The position numbers and the translations under genes were made by a program. Below the pieces are notes generated by a model that did no database searches, was not told the origin of the DNA, and was given only the letters and a program-made list of their open reading frames with translations. 64,000 nucleotides of DNA from Rhizophagus irregularis (lineage: Eukaryota > Glomeromycota > Glomeromycetes > Glomerales > Glomeraceae), in assembly GCF_026210795.1 (NCBI RefSeq), contig NC_089435.1:4092001-4156000 (forward strand), given 5' to 3'. Positions 33,431 to 45,172 of the stretch are shown here, piece by piece; the stretch's first letter is position 1, and the number at the start of each line of letters is the position of its first letter.

Positions 33431-34042
33431 AGTTCGCGAAATAATAATATTTTGGAAAAGTTTCGAAATATTGTACCGTAAACCTACGAAATTCTGCGAT
33501 GTAAAATTACGAAATGTTATACTTTCGGAAAAGTTTCGAAATATTATACCGTAAACCTACGAAATTCTGCGATGTAAAATTACGAAATATTATACCTTCA
33601 GAAAAGTTTCGAAATATTATACCGTAAACCTACGAAATCCTACGACGTAAAATTATGAAATATTACATTTTCGAAAAGTTTCGAAATATTGCACCCGTAA
33701 ACCTACGAAAATCCTACGACGTAAAATTACGAAATATTACACTTTCGAAAAGTTTCGAAATATTGCACCCGTAAACCTACGAAAATCCCACGACGTAAAA
33801 TTACGAAATATTACACTTTCGAAAAGTTTCGAAATATTGCACCGTAAATCTAAGAAATTCTACGATGTAAAATTTACATACATGGCAATATTACACTGTA
33901 ATTCTACGAAATATTACGCGTAAACTTACGAAATATTGCGTTGAAATTACGAAATATTACTGTTGCGTAATTTTTCGAAGGTCATGTAAATTTACGGAGT
34001 ATTTCGCAGGCGTAAATTTTCGTAATATTACGCCGTATTCAA
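33430..34042. repeat. 74-bp subterminal array, right
   Basis: About five to six units with TTTCGAAATATTGCACCCGT, AAACCTACGAAAATCC and CGACGTAAAATTACGAAATA, then looser CGTAATATTACG-type motifs toward the end. Together with the left array it brackets the Plavaka gene; both are rich in TTACG/CGAAATATT words, as expected of subterminal transposase-binding repeats. Confidence 0.8.
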
Positions 34043-34086
34043 TTTGCAGATGTTATAGGGTAGGCGAACAATTAATTTTATTTTCA

Positions 34087-34109
34087 GAAAAAATGTAATT
34101 GAATAAAAG
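34087..34109 (+). promoter_or_regulatory. Shared 23-bp motif upstream of pPolB
   Basis: Identical over 23 bp to the copy at 16208-16230, ending 22 bp before the ATG at 34132. This internal copy is outside the TIRs, so its conservation is not explained by TIR homogenisation. Confidence 0.7.
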
Positions 34110-34131
34110 AGGGATCTAAAAAGTATACAAG

Positions 34132-35454
34132 ATGTCAACACATCAAGCAAGAAGTGCCCAACACAGACAAGTCATCCGATCAGTTTTAGCTGAACTCAAG
34201 CAGGTACCTGTCAAATCCATCCTATATCCCCGCTCAAATGCAAAATTGCAGGAATATGAGGATGAGATCCGCCAAATCCGTGAAGCACAAGCGGCGGTAA
34301 CCAATGAAGAGATAACCCGCATGATGCAAATTGACCCAGACCCACATTATGAGGTAGTCTTTGAACGTCGTGATCAGGTACGTATAGGAAAAGAGTTAAC
34401 AGACTCAAACTTTACGGCTGATATTGCTATAGGAACACCTGGAGAGCATGACTATGCTTCATTTCTTACAGCACACAGTCAAACAATCCAGAATATTCTT
34501 CGGGATGAAAGAAATCGATTGGGATCAATAAAAGTAAGAATTGGAATATTTGCCACAATAAGACGTTTAGATTCTTACCTTGAGACATTATTTGGATATG
34601 GTAACTTTAGTGAAGATGATGGAGTAGAGTATATCTACAGATATAACATACCATTTAAAACTCGCAATATGCCAATCCTACCATCAACAGATATTAATGG
34701 TACATTTAACTTTGCATTAGCAAGAATCATGCAGAAAGTAGAAGACTATGTAAATTACGGATCAGGTTGGGAATTCTATCGTGTAGAAAAAATATTTATA
34801 GAAATCTCGCAATTCCAACCACCCACAGGAGCAGGACATATACCACTCCCAAAAGATCTTGCCACGAAAAAGGGAGTAGTAAATCCAGCTAATGATGATG
34901 ACAAATGCTTCCAGTGGGCAATCCTAGCAGCATTACATCCAGTAGAAAAGAACGCAGAAAGAATTTCCAAGTATAAGGAGTATGTAAATGAGTTAAACTT
35001 TAAAGGTATCAAATTTCCAGTACAAGCTGATGAGGTAATTCTAAGAAGATTTGAGCGACAGAACCCAACTATTGCCCTCTGCATCTGTGAATGGCGTGAC
35101 CACCGCCTATGCCCAATATATGTTACCGATAGGGATGATGCAGAGGGCCGTAAAATAATAGATTTAGTACTTATCAGTAACGGGGAAAAGCAGCACTATT
35201 GCTGGATTAAGAATATGAGCCGTTTAGTAAATAAACGTACAAAAGATGGACATGCAACATTTGTCTGCCGATGGTGTATCTCCCACTTCACACATCAACA
35301 AGAAATCCATGACAAACATGTAGCAATATGTCGAGGATTAAAGAAAACCCCACAAGCAGACCGAATGCCATCAGTAAAGAAAGGAAATGATATATATGAA
35401 TTCAAGAACTGGAAACGCCGCATGCAAGTAGGACCCCGAATAATACTAATATAA
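34132..35454 (+). pseudogene. Polinton DNA polymerase B, N-terminal part (interrupted)
   Basis: Starts ATG 34132 after the shared motif. Residues about 255-350 carry the block typical of Polinton pPolB N-termini: DDKCFQWAILAALHPVEKN, LNFKGIKFPV, then KQHYCWIKNMSRLV. Then follows a Cys/His finger CRWCISHF..HDKHVAIC. The native frame ends at the P-like element (35430); the last residues to 35454 are element-derived. The rest of the gene continues at 40468. The segment that normally holds the Exo I motif (YADFE) is missing at the junction. Known role: protein-primed replication of the element. Confidence 0.88.
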
Positions 35455-35460
35455 CTCACA

Positions 35461-35665
35461 AATGATCGGCATGCGTTTACTATTAACTTTACGCAACTTT
35501 TTTTTCATAGTAACGCTACGCAAACTTAAATCTTAGTTAAAAAATTGCTTAAAATACGCAAATTTAAAATGTGAGTTATAAGGACAATAAACCATTTAAA
35601 TTTTATTATATTTAATTTATCACCAATTTAAATCATATTACATATAAATTTCAATGATATTTTTT
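35461..35665. other. Left subterminal region of the P-like element
   Basis: AT-rich with CTACGCAAACTTAAAT and ATGTGAGTTATA words that recur in inverted orientation near the right end (about 40320-40440). No gene. Confidence 0.6.
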
Positions 35666-38600
35666 CTACCCTTTAACTATTGCCTCCTTTATATCATCGC
35701 GATTAAAGTAATTATATATAATCTTTCCAAAGCCTTTCAAACTTAAAGAACTTTCGGTCACAATAACATCTATATTTGCTAAATGATATACTATATTATC
35801 AGGCTGATGGTGCGTAAAAATCTTTGATTTTTCATTAGTTAGACCGGAAAAAATGTTATAATGAATTGGTAAAAATACATGAAGTGTAATATACGATAAA
35901 CTATCAAGATCCGTTACCTCTCCTACATGATAAGAATGATAATTATATACCTCATAATACATTGCTATGACGCGTGCAATACAAAGTATTAAACCGAAAA
36001 TTGCAATAACAAATTGATTATTTGATAAGGGATTATCAGTATTAACATTGGCACAGTCAATATTCGGAACTGTGAAAATTAAATAAAGTTTAAATTAAAA
36101 AATATATATTTTAAAAAATAATATAGATTTTAAATTATTTATTATATAAAACTTACTTTCACAAATAACTGAATTAACGTTTCGTTTTTTCTTATTTTTA
36201 TTTTTTGCCAAGTCTTCTCTATGTTGTTGAACAAGCTTTGTTGCCATGGTTTTTCTATTTATCATCCAACGTTTTTCACGCTGTGTAACAAATCGTGTTT
36301 CTGGATTTTCATTATTAATAAGATGTGCAACCATATGACTTGCTTTATTCGGATTTATTATTCCTGGATCGCTATTATTTGCAATTTGTTCACCACGATA
36401 TTTACGTTCCAACTTTTTTGAAGAGTAAGCTTCATGTTTAACACGAATTTCTATCATTTCAACCAAATTTAATTGGCCATCTGTTAAAGTATACTGAATA
36501 CTTAAATTAACATCATCTGAATAAATAGAATTTATAATTCCCTATTTAATAAATAAACAAATATAATTTATACACAAGTTTTTTGACAGTTACGTACCAT
36601 TATTTACTGGAGTTAAATTAGAACGAGTATTTTGTACTATCACATCCACTTGTTTAGCAAGATCTCCCACATCTAATTTAACTATATCATCATCTGATAA
36701 AGAAAGAAACCCGGTCTGTTTTAAAGCTATCTCAATAGCTGTAGAAATATCATTTTCTTTTAAAAGTGGATCTTCATCTACCGGTAATTCATTAATAATT
36801 TCATTATCCATTGAAATATCATTATCAACCTGATTTTGAATTAAAATTATCGGTTCCACATAGGTTAAGTTTAAATTATTCTCTGATGGAACATCTATAC
36901 CTAACGCCTCACATAATTCCATCGCAACACTAAAAGAATCTTTGAAATAGTCACGTATGGTAGAGTCCGTTGGCCAATCACGCAAAATATTGAGTTGTTC
37001 AATATTTAGATCCATATTATTATAATCGTAATGGTATCCTAAATATTATGAAAATTTTACATTAGTCATTGAATTTTAAGTAAAGGTAAAATTAAATTAC
37101 ACTATGTCTTGTAGATTTATTATACCTTCACGTACTGATTTTTCTTTTTCGTATATAAGATTATTATTTCTTAGTGCCTTAGAACATTGAGCAATTTTTG
37201 GAATCAGATGAATCAGTTCAGCGTAAGTAAAGTCTGAATTTATTTGACGAGCAATACCAAAAAAATGCTCAACAGCTTCAGATCCATGCATCCATGGAAG
37301 TAAAGGAACTGATGAATAATATTCACAGTGAGCTTTTATCAAAAGAATCATTGATTCTGCTAGTGATGTAAGAATAGAATAGCTTTGATCAGCTAAAAAA
37401 TTCTTTTTTAAACTAATGAAATCAGGATAATTTTCTGATAAATTCAATATATGTTGGCACCAAAAACGAAGAAAAAAAAATGTCATAGCCATTTTAATAC
37501 GTTCTAATGGACTGATTTGTCGATTAAGATAGCAATCAATTAATTCACCTTAATAATAATGAATTTTTAATTAGTATATATTTCTGACTAAAATAATAAC
37601 AATAGAATAAAATTTACCGAAAATAAACAATAAAACAAAAAATCTACACATCTCCTCATCTTCGGGATTTTCCAAATGTTGCAAATACACATTTCTTAAA
37701 TTTGAAGAGCAGAAAGCTCTATACGCAGCACCATCATCCTGACGATCAAGTTTCACAACATCTTGTTTGTACATTATGGAATCCGGACGTTGAGAAATAT
37801 GTAAAAAATGGTCAAACCGTGCAGTTGATCTTCCAAGTGATAAAACTCTTGCACCAGACATAATTATATTTCGGCAAGTTTTTTTAGCATGTTTCGGATC
37901 CTGTACTCTTACAACAGGTCCGATTGATGGTAAAATTGGACAACTAAAAGTTACCTCAAACCTTGTATCAATCATTTGTAATCTTTCGTTTGTTGCCATA
38001 CTTTGAATAATTGTTTGGGCTTGAAATTCAACTAGCGCACCATCAGACCCAATACTTAAAATGTGCAAATTTAATTGAGGTGCGATATTAATTAAAAGTT
38101 CCCGGTGAAAATCAGCAATTGTAGATGTTTTATCTGAACCATTATTTGGAATTAATGCAATTACCACCGGAGGAAATTTAGGCAGTGGAATCTAAATATT
38201 TAAATAAAATATATAATTAATAAATTAATAAATAATATAAATAATTAATGCTAATATATAATTTAACTCACTTGTAAAATATATGTTCGAACACTACTTG
38301 CGAATGCTTTTTCACTTTTGATTTTATTAATTACTTGAGGAATTTGATCATAATTAGTGATTTTTGTTTCATTATAATTTAATGTTGATCCAATAATGCA
38401 GCCGAATTGTGATGAATAATAAAGACCAGATTTTAATTTCGTATTATCAGTCATTGCAGTGATAGGACCATCGTAACGCAAAGTATCTATTAATCGTTTA
38501 AATCTTGCAACATTCTCATAACAAAGCTCTGGGTCAGTAAGACAATCAATTTCATTCTTTCTTAATCGTCTTATTAAAATAAAATTTATTATTAATATAA

Positions 38601-39830
38601 ATTAAAGTATAAGCTTATTAATTAAATGTATAAAATACCTTATATTTTGAATACTTCTTCCTTCCAAATTTTGCCGAAAAAGATCCAAAGCTCGATTACT
38701 AAAACTAGCTAAAATTACAAGAAAATTAGTGAATTCCTCTGAATATTTAGAATTTTGTTTTCCCATGTCTTTTTCTTTTCGTAAATATGCTTGGACCATT
38801 ATGTGACATAGTCCAGTAAATACAGGTTTATCGTTAAAAGCACCTTTCATTGCTTTATCAGCTAAAGTAAGCCATACAGTTGAATTAGTATGAGATAACT
38901 CGTCTCCTTTGATAATATTCCAAATCTGAAGTAAATCAACATTTTGTAAATATTTTTTCATAGGATCATTTTCAAACCAAAATAAAGGAGTATGTTTTAT
39001 ATTTTGAGATTTTGGTGTTGGTATAGCAATTCGATTTGCCAATAAAGTATTTGAACGCAATGATAAACATGCTGTACAACAGATTTTATTATGACAATTT
39101 TCATTAACATATCCGTTACATTCTTTAGCACGTACAGAATCACCTAAAATATGCAAGTTTTAATATAACAAAATAAATAAACTAGCAAATAATATAAAAA
39201 TATAAAAATAATATAATTACTTTGACGGTCAATAAACCATTGACTTTCAGCATAAATTTGATGATTGAGAATTCTTTTTTCTTTTAAATTAAGTTTCTTT
39301 CTAGAAAATCCCTTTTTAAATCTATTCCTCCATATTTCTTTTGCAATTATTTCTACACGACGAGAACCACCAAAATTTGCAGGAGTACGATTAATATATT
39401 CTGAAATTTTAGCAGAACGAAGCCCACTACAAATTCTTCTTTTATTTGAAGTTAAATCAATGTTTTCATTAAAATCAAGATCAATAGAATTGTTATCTTC
39501 GTCATGCTCATCATCACGCTCGTCAACACCAATAATATCATCATCATCCATTGCGTCCTCAACTTCACTACTCCAATCTTCTCATTCTTCATCGGAATCA
39601 TTAGAATTATCATATTTTTTATTAATATCAAAATAATTATATAATGTTTTTTGACCTTCAACTCGTGTACATCCTTTACTTCTAGCATGACGGTTAATAT
39701 AATCTTCATCCCATTTTCTTGAAAGTTTAATCACTGCTCCACATATACAAATAACTTTTTTTGCACGTAATACTTTGGCAACATATGGATGCTTTTTTAA
39801 ACGCTCTTTTGAATATTTCCAACCTGTCAT
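35666..39830 (-). pseudogene. P-like DDE transposase, multi-exon, one in-frame stop
   Basis: Minus-strand gene of about eight exons with good GT..AG borders (for example introns at about 39218-39145, 38274-38192, 37617-37553 and 36597-36545). N-terminal Cys/His motif CICGAV..YINRHARSKGC, then an acidic region with TGA at 39582-39584. Further on: KECNGYVNENC, a probable first Asp in ITAMTDNTKLKSG, then LSIGSDGALVEFQAQ, VQDPKHAKKTCRN, SGARVLSLG and SEAVEHFFGIARQ (probable Glu). The order Asp, DPxHxxKxxRN and ExFFGxxR is reminiscent of P/THAP9-type transposases; I rank that as the best guess, not certain. Apart from the one stop the gene looks fairly fresh. Confidence 0.65.
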
Positions 39831-40436
39831 AATTCAGTATTATAAAATATAAATTTTAGTATTTTAGATAAAAAAAAATGTGTATCAAAAATACAAGTGA
39901 TGTAAGATGGAAACTTACGGGAATTAAAATTGAATTACTAAGTAATTGATATAAATTCTTTCTATATAATATGAAAATTTACCTTTATTGTAATAATACA
40001 AGTAATTCATTATCTTTTATAAGAACAACCCGCAATGTATTGACGTATTAAAAGCTAGGGGGTGGGAAACAACAATTATTACGATATAATTTTAACATAA
40101 TTAGAATAAATACGATATAAATTTATTGAATTTAATTTAATACGTATTGTTTAACATAATTAAAATAACCCAGAAATAATTAAAAAAATTTTGGATAAAT
40201 AATTTAAACAAACGGAATATAAAATATAAAATGTAAACATTTTTTACATAACGAGTTGACGATATTTATTTACAGTTAAAAAATGATCAACACTACGCAT
40301 CTCTAAACTCTTAGTTCCTATTTTAGTTAATTCTACGCAAACATAATTTGTGAGTTATCTAAAATTAGGCTGATCTATGCAAATTCAATTTATTAGTTTA
40401 AAAAATAATTTCATATAAACTCTACGCAAACCCAAA
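39831..40436. other. Promoter-side flank of the P-like transposase
   Basis: AT-rich, no ORF. Presumably holds the minus-strand promoter. Subterminal words CTACGCAAAC and GTGAGTTAT occur at about 40330-40440. Confidence 0.5.
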
Positions 40437-40467
40437 TGTGAGTTATATCAGTATTATTCGGGGTCCT

Positions 40468-42861
40468 GGCTGAAGCAATTCGCAATGAATTCAGAAACCC
40501 AATGGAAATGATGCCATTAACAACCCAAGAGTAAGTAAGTTATGATAATGCAATAAACTGCTGGATATGTCGCAACCCCTTAGATGGAAATAAAGTAAGA
40601 GACCACTGCCATATTACAGGAAGGTATCGAGGTGCAGCACATAGAGGATGTAATCTTGACTTATCCATAAAACCTCGTGAAATGCATATCCCAGTAATCT
40701 TTCACAATTTATCAGGATATGATGGACACATAATTATGCAAGGAATTGGTGCAATGGAATGTGAGGATGATATTGATCCTATCCCTTATAACATGGAAAA
40801 GTATATGGCATTCAAGTTAGGTTCCCTCCGATTTATAGACAGCCTACAATTCATGAAATCAAGTCTCGACAAATTAGCATCCAACCTAGGTGCAGAAAAA
40901 TGTAGAGCACAAGAATGTAGTAATCCACAACACTTATGGCGAATTGATGCAGGTAGATGCTTTACACATCCCGAAAACTTTAAGATAACACGAAGTCAAA
41001 TACCACCTGAATTACTCGAGATTTATCTTAAGAAAGGTGTCTACCCGTATGAATATATGGATGACTGGAAAAAGTTCGAGAAAACTAGTTTACCACCTAA
41101 AGGAGCATTCTATAGCAAACTTAATGAAACCCACATTAGTGATAAAGAATATGAATATGCACAGTATGTATGGGAAAAAGCAGGATGTAAAACAATGCAA
41201 GATTATCATGACATTTATCTCAAAACTGACGTCCTTCTACTAGCCGATATATTTCAGAATTTCCGAGAAATGGCTTTGAAAAAATATGGGTTAGATCCTC
41301 TCTGGTACTATTCAACACCAGGCTTCGCATGGGATGCACTATTCTTCATGACAGGGCAAAGATTGGATCTTATAACTGACCAGGATATGTATATGATGGT
41401 AGAACAAGGATTACGTGGTGGAATCTCTATGGTAAGTAAACGATATGCTCGTGCAAATAATCCAGGTATGGGAGAAGGTAAATGGACCGCAGATAAGCCC
41501 AAGTCATCTATTCTATACTTAGACGCAAATAACCTATATGGATGGGCCATGTTGCAATACTTACCTACAGGTAACTTCCACTGGATAAAGGAGGAAAACG
41601 AGTTATCTAACATTCAAAGGCAAATAGAAAGTAATGAAATACCAGATGATTCTTCTGAGGGATATATCCTTAAAGTCAAACTGGAGTACCCTCAAGCCCT
41701 CCATTCACAACACACAGATTACCCCCTTGCACCAGAACGAATGAAGGTTAAGAAGGAATGGCTTAGTAAAAAGCAGCAGGAAATAATAGCACGTTCAGGA
41801 CAACGATATACACCCACAGATAAGCTCATCCCTAACCTATTTGATAAGGATGAATATGTAGTTCATTATAGAAATCTCCAGTATTATGTTAGCCAGGGCT
41901 TAGTAATCAAGAAGGTCTATGAAGCTATAAAATTCGAGCAGGCTCCATAGATGAAACCATATATAGAATTTAACACCGCCGAACGTGCTAAGGCTAAGAA
42001 TGATTTTGAGAAGGACTTCTATAAACTCATGAATAATAGTGTATTTGGTAAAACTATGGAAAATCTCAGAAAACGTGTACGTGTCTCAGTAGTACAACCC
42101 CAAACCCATCCCAAGAAATATAAAAAGCTTACCTCAGATCCTGCATTCAAGGGTCGTAAAATATTCTCAGAAAATCTTGTTGCAATCCACTGACGAAAAG
42201 TGGAGGTAATGCTTAACCGTCCAACATATGTGGGTATGAGTGTGCTTGACCTCTCGAAGTTCTGTATGTATCAATTCTACTATGATACTCTTAAAGTACG
42301 ATATGGTGAAAAAATCCAGTTATGTTATACAGACACAGACTCACTTCTTGTACAAATCCAAACTGAGGATATCAATGCAGACCTCATAGATATGGCAGAC
42401 CAATTTGACTTCAGTGATTATCCTAAAGATCATCCCTGTACGAAAAGCATTAGGTGATAAGACTGACATAAATATGAAAATCCCAGGGAAATTTAAGGAT
42501 GAATGTAATGGAGCAGTTATAGCAGAATTTATTGGCCTCCGTCCCAAAATGTACTCCATTCTCAAGGTAGGGGATGAGAGCTAATCCAAATCCAAAACAT
42601 GGTATCCGTAAGGCTAAAGGTGTCCCCTCAAAGGTAGTTAAAAAAGAGTTCCACCATGAGCGGTATAATAAGGCACTCTTTGATCCTAAACATAATGATA
42701 CAGTCACCTTTAGAGCAATCCGATCTGATAGACATGCCATAAATGTTATAGAAATGTCGAAGGTGGGATTATCCCCTATGGATGATAAAAAATGGATTGC
42801 ACAAGATAATATCACAATGTATGCACATGGAGATTATAGGATACCACAACTTGAAAATTAA
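40468..42861 (+). pseudogene. Polinton DNA polymerase B, C-terminal part
   Basis: Continues the polymerase: CWICRNPLDGNKVRDHCHIT (endonuclease VII-like Cys/His block), Exo II FHNLSGYDGH, Exo III LKTDVLLLADIFQNF, palm motif A YLDANNLYGWAM, motif B region KNDFEKDFYKLMNNSVFGKT, and motif C YTDTDSL (Asps at 42332-42340). In-frame stops lie at 40532 (TAA), 41948 (TAG where a Trp is usual) and 42191 (TGA). Frame changes occur near 42435 and 42575. The last block (VTFRAIRSDRHAINVIEMSK) ends at 42861. The 3' end overlaps the convergent integrase by a few bases, showing the dense original layout. Clearly inactive. Confidence 0.9.
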
Positions 42862-43102
42862 TATAATATATGAGTAGGAGGCAGCATAGTATCAGATGGC
42901 ACAACTAATAATTCTTCTCGAGTAAATATTTTTTTAGGTCCATCAGATAACCTATATATAACCAGCTGCCCATCAACAACTGTGGAAGATTCAATTGTAT
43001 AAACTTTAGTAGACCATATTGGATCAGTTGCACGTCTCCTACCTTGGTAATCTGAGTTATCAAGTAAGTATCTCACAAGAGAACCAGCTGGTAAACGTAT
43101 TT
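42858..43102 (-). pseudogene. Inner integrase, 3' part
   Basis: Minus-strand frame with IRLPAGSLVRYLLDN, YQGRRRATDPIWSTKVYTI and VIYRLSDGPKKIFTREELL: the C-terminal SH3/chromo-like part of a Polinton integrase, clearly homologous to the outer copy (SVRYLLEPNDLEGGRRRAGD). It joins in frame to the segment at 49660 once the DUF7869 element is removed. Confidence 0.85.
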
Positions 43103-43339
43103 GGGGTGAGTGCTGGGAAAAGGGACCAAATCGACATTTTATACATTTTGAGATAAATGCGATTTTGTGATTTCTGACGTAAATTCCAAATATTCGGATC
43201 ACAAGACAAAAACCAGTTTATTACAAGACGAAATCCAGTTTTTATATCTGATCATTTGATGAGTTATTTATTTATACACAGTTTTAGAATAAATACTGGT
43301 AACCGCATCTTTATTTTAAAATCTGAATAAAAAAAATAT

Positions 43340-44420
43340 ATTCTAATGCTTTCTTTTCTTTCTTTTTAGGTTCTTCGGCTTTCTTGGTTCTGCGGTCAAG
43401 GTATTTTCATTATTTTTCGTTTATTTGTTTCTTTGTTGCTCCATTTCGTTTCTAATGCTTTCTTTTTTTTCTTTTCAGGTTCTCCGGCTCTTTTCGGTTC
43501 TGTGGTCATTGGTCAAGGTATTTTCATTTTTTTTCGGTTGTTTTATTTCTTCGTTTCTCCCTTTCGTTTTAATTTTGTTTCTAATAATGCTTTCTTTTCT
43601 TTCTTTTTAGGTTCTTCGGCTCTCTCGGGTTTGCGATCAAAGTATTTTCTTTTTTTTATTTGTTTGTTTCTTTGTTGCTCTATTTGTTTACTTTTGTTCC
43701 TAAACTAATGCTTTCTTTTTTTTCGTTTTAGGGTTCTTCGGCTCTTTTCGGTTCTGCAGTTAAGGTATTTTCATTTTTTTTCATTCTTCATTTCTCTATT
43801 TCGTTTTAATTTTATTTCTAATGCTTTCTTTTTTTTTCTTTTAAGGTTCTTCGACTCTTTTTTGGTTCAGTCAAGGTATTTTCATTTTTTCGTTTGTTTC
43901 TCTATTTCATTTTAATTATGTCTCTAATGCTTTCTTTTCTTTCTTTTTAGGTTCTTCGGCTCTCTCAGTTCTGCGGTCAAGGTATTTTTATTATTTTTCA
44001 TTTGTTTGTTTCTTCGTTGCTCCATTTTGTTTCTAATGCTTTCTTTTTTTTTCTTTTTAGGTTCTTCGGCTCTGATGGGTATTATCAAGTACACACGATG
44101 GTTGCAATGAGATATTAATCAAAAATCGATTATATGTTGTTTCCCTACTAATATAATCTCATTTCGACTTTCGGCCACAAAATTTATCGTATGTCTTTTT
44201 TTCATTTTGCTTCTTGCATTTTGTTTCCTACTAACTTTATTTCGTTTTTTTAGGTCCTTTGGCTCTTTCGGTTTTGCAATTAAGGTATGTCCAGCACTAC
44301 ATGGCCGTTTCTTCTTATTTTTTTATTTCATTCTTATATTTCGTTTCTTACATTTTGTATTTCGTTCTTTTTAGGTCTTTCGGTTCTTCTCTGCAACTAC
44401 TAAGGTATGTTTTTTATTTT
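43340..44420 (+). repeat. Exon/intron-like array, TTCTTCGGCTC type (left, plus)
   Basis: About six close units of 90-125 bp to 44090, then two looser ones. TTCTTTTTAG (acceptor-like), GTTCTTCGGCTCTCTCGGTT, CTGCGGTCAAG, then donor-like GTATTTTCATT, then T-rich sequence with TTTCTAATGCTTTC just before the next acceptor. CTAATG could serve as a branch site. The exon-like block is only about 30 nt. Reads inward toward the gene's 3' side. Confidence 0.78.
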
Positions 44421-45172
44421 TTTTTGTTTTTGTTTATTTATTACATGTAATTTCCGTTCCCTACTAACTTTATTTCTTCTTTTATTTTATGGGTTTGGTT
44501 TTCACTTGGTCACCTGTTACTTTCGTATTTTTTTTGTTTCCACTTTGTTTTTTCCGTTCCTTTCTTTTTTTTCGTTCCCATTTCGTCTTTTTCCGTTCCC
44601 ATTTCGTCTTTTTCATTCCTTTACACTACTCTTCGTTCCTTCCATTTTTATTCCATTCCCACTTCATCTTTTTCATTCCTTTACACTACCTTTCGTTATT
44701 TTCATTTTTTTTTTCCATTCCCACTTCATCTTTTTCATTTCTTTACACTACCCTTTGTTCCTTTCATTTTTTTATTCCCCTTTACTACATTTCGTCCCCC
44801 TTCATTCTTTTCATTTTTTTTTTCATTCCCACTTGTTCTTTTTCGTTCCTTTCGTTTCTTTCACTCCCCCTTTGCTCCATTTCGTTCCTCCTTCGCTCCC
44901 CCTTCGTTTCTTTCATTCCCTTTCACTCTCCCTATTTTTTTCATTCACCCTCATTCTTTTTTCCTTTTTCATTCACTTATTCTCTTTTATTTATCGTTGC
45001 GACTCATTTTTTTTATAATTCCTATCAAAAAATTTAAAAAATTTACAGGGGATTTATATGCAAATTACGAAGTGAGAAATATTGAATTTTATTTAATAAA
45101 TTAATCATGAGTGAAATCACCCTTAGGTGATTTCACCCTGAATGCAAATTAGCAACAGTCTTAAATATCTAT
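44421..45172. repeat. CT-rich tract and 3' flank
   Basis: 44500-45000 is a TTTCGTTCCTTT / CCCACTTCATCTTTTTCATT polypyrimidine tract. The long Phe/Ser/His frames across it are composition artefacts. 45045-45172 is AT-rich and contains CACCCTTAGGTGATTTCACC, a small palindrome. Confidence 0.7.

Larger units (their letters stand above)
16909..34042. mobile_element. Plavaka (CMC-type) element, about 17 kb, inserted between F-box and pPolB genes
   Basis: Encodes a Plavaka-family transposase (22100-25141) and is bordered by large subterminal arrays of CG-containing repeats (16920-18525 and 33430-34040), as CMC elements typically are. The proposed ends are imperfectly inverted: AACACGGCATAATGTTCCG on the left and the inverse of CGTAATATTACGCCGTATT on the right. 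No convincing short target duplication was found, so the limits are tentative. It contains an accessory gene family in three copies and many tandem repeats. Confidence 0.65.
35430..40467. mobile_element. 5.0-kb P-like DNA transposon inside pPolB
   Basis: Inverted ends AGGACCCCGAATAATACT..ATATAACTCACA (35430-35460) and the inverse at 40437-40467 differ at one base. TGTGAGTTAT and ACGCAAAC words recur subterminally. It carries one large minus-strand transposase gene. There is no target duplication; instead a stretch of polymerase coding sequence is missing at the junction. Confidence 0.82.

Noticed and set aside
44407-45037. Two overlapping 180-200 aa Phe/Ser/His-rich frames resembling membrane proteins
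   Set aside because: They follow a CT-rich tract, occur in two frames at once and lack a plausible start context; composition artefact.
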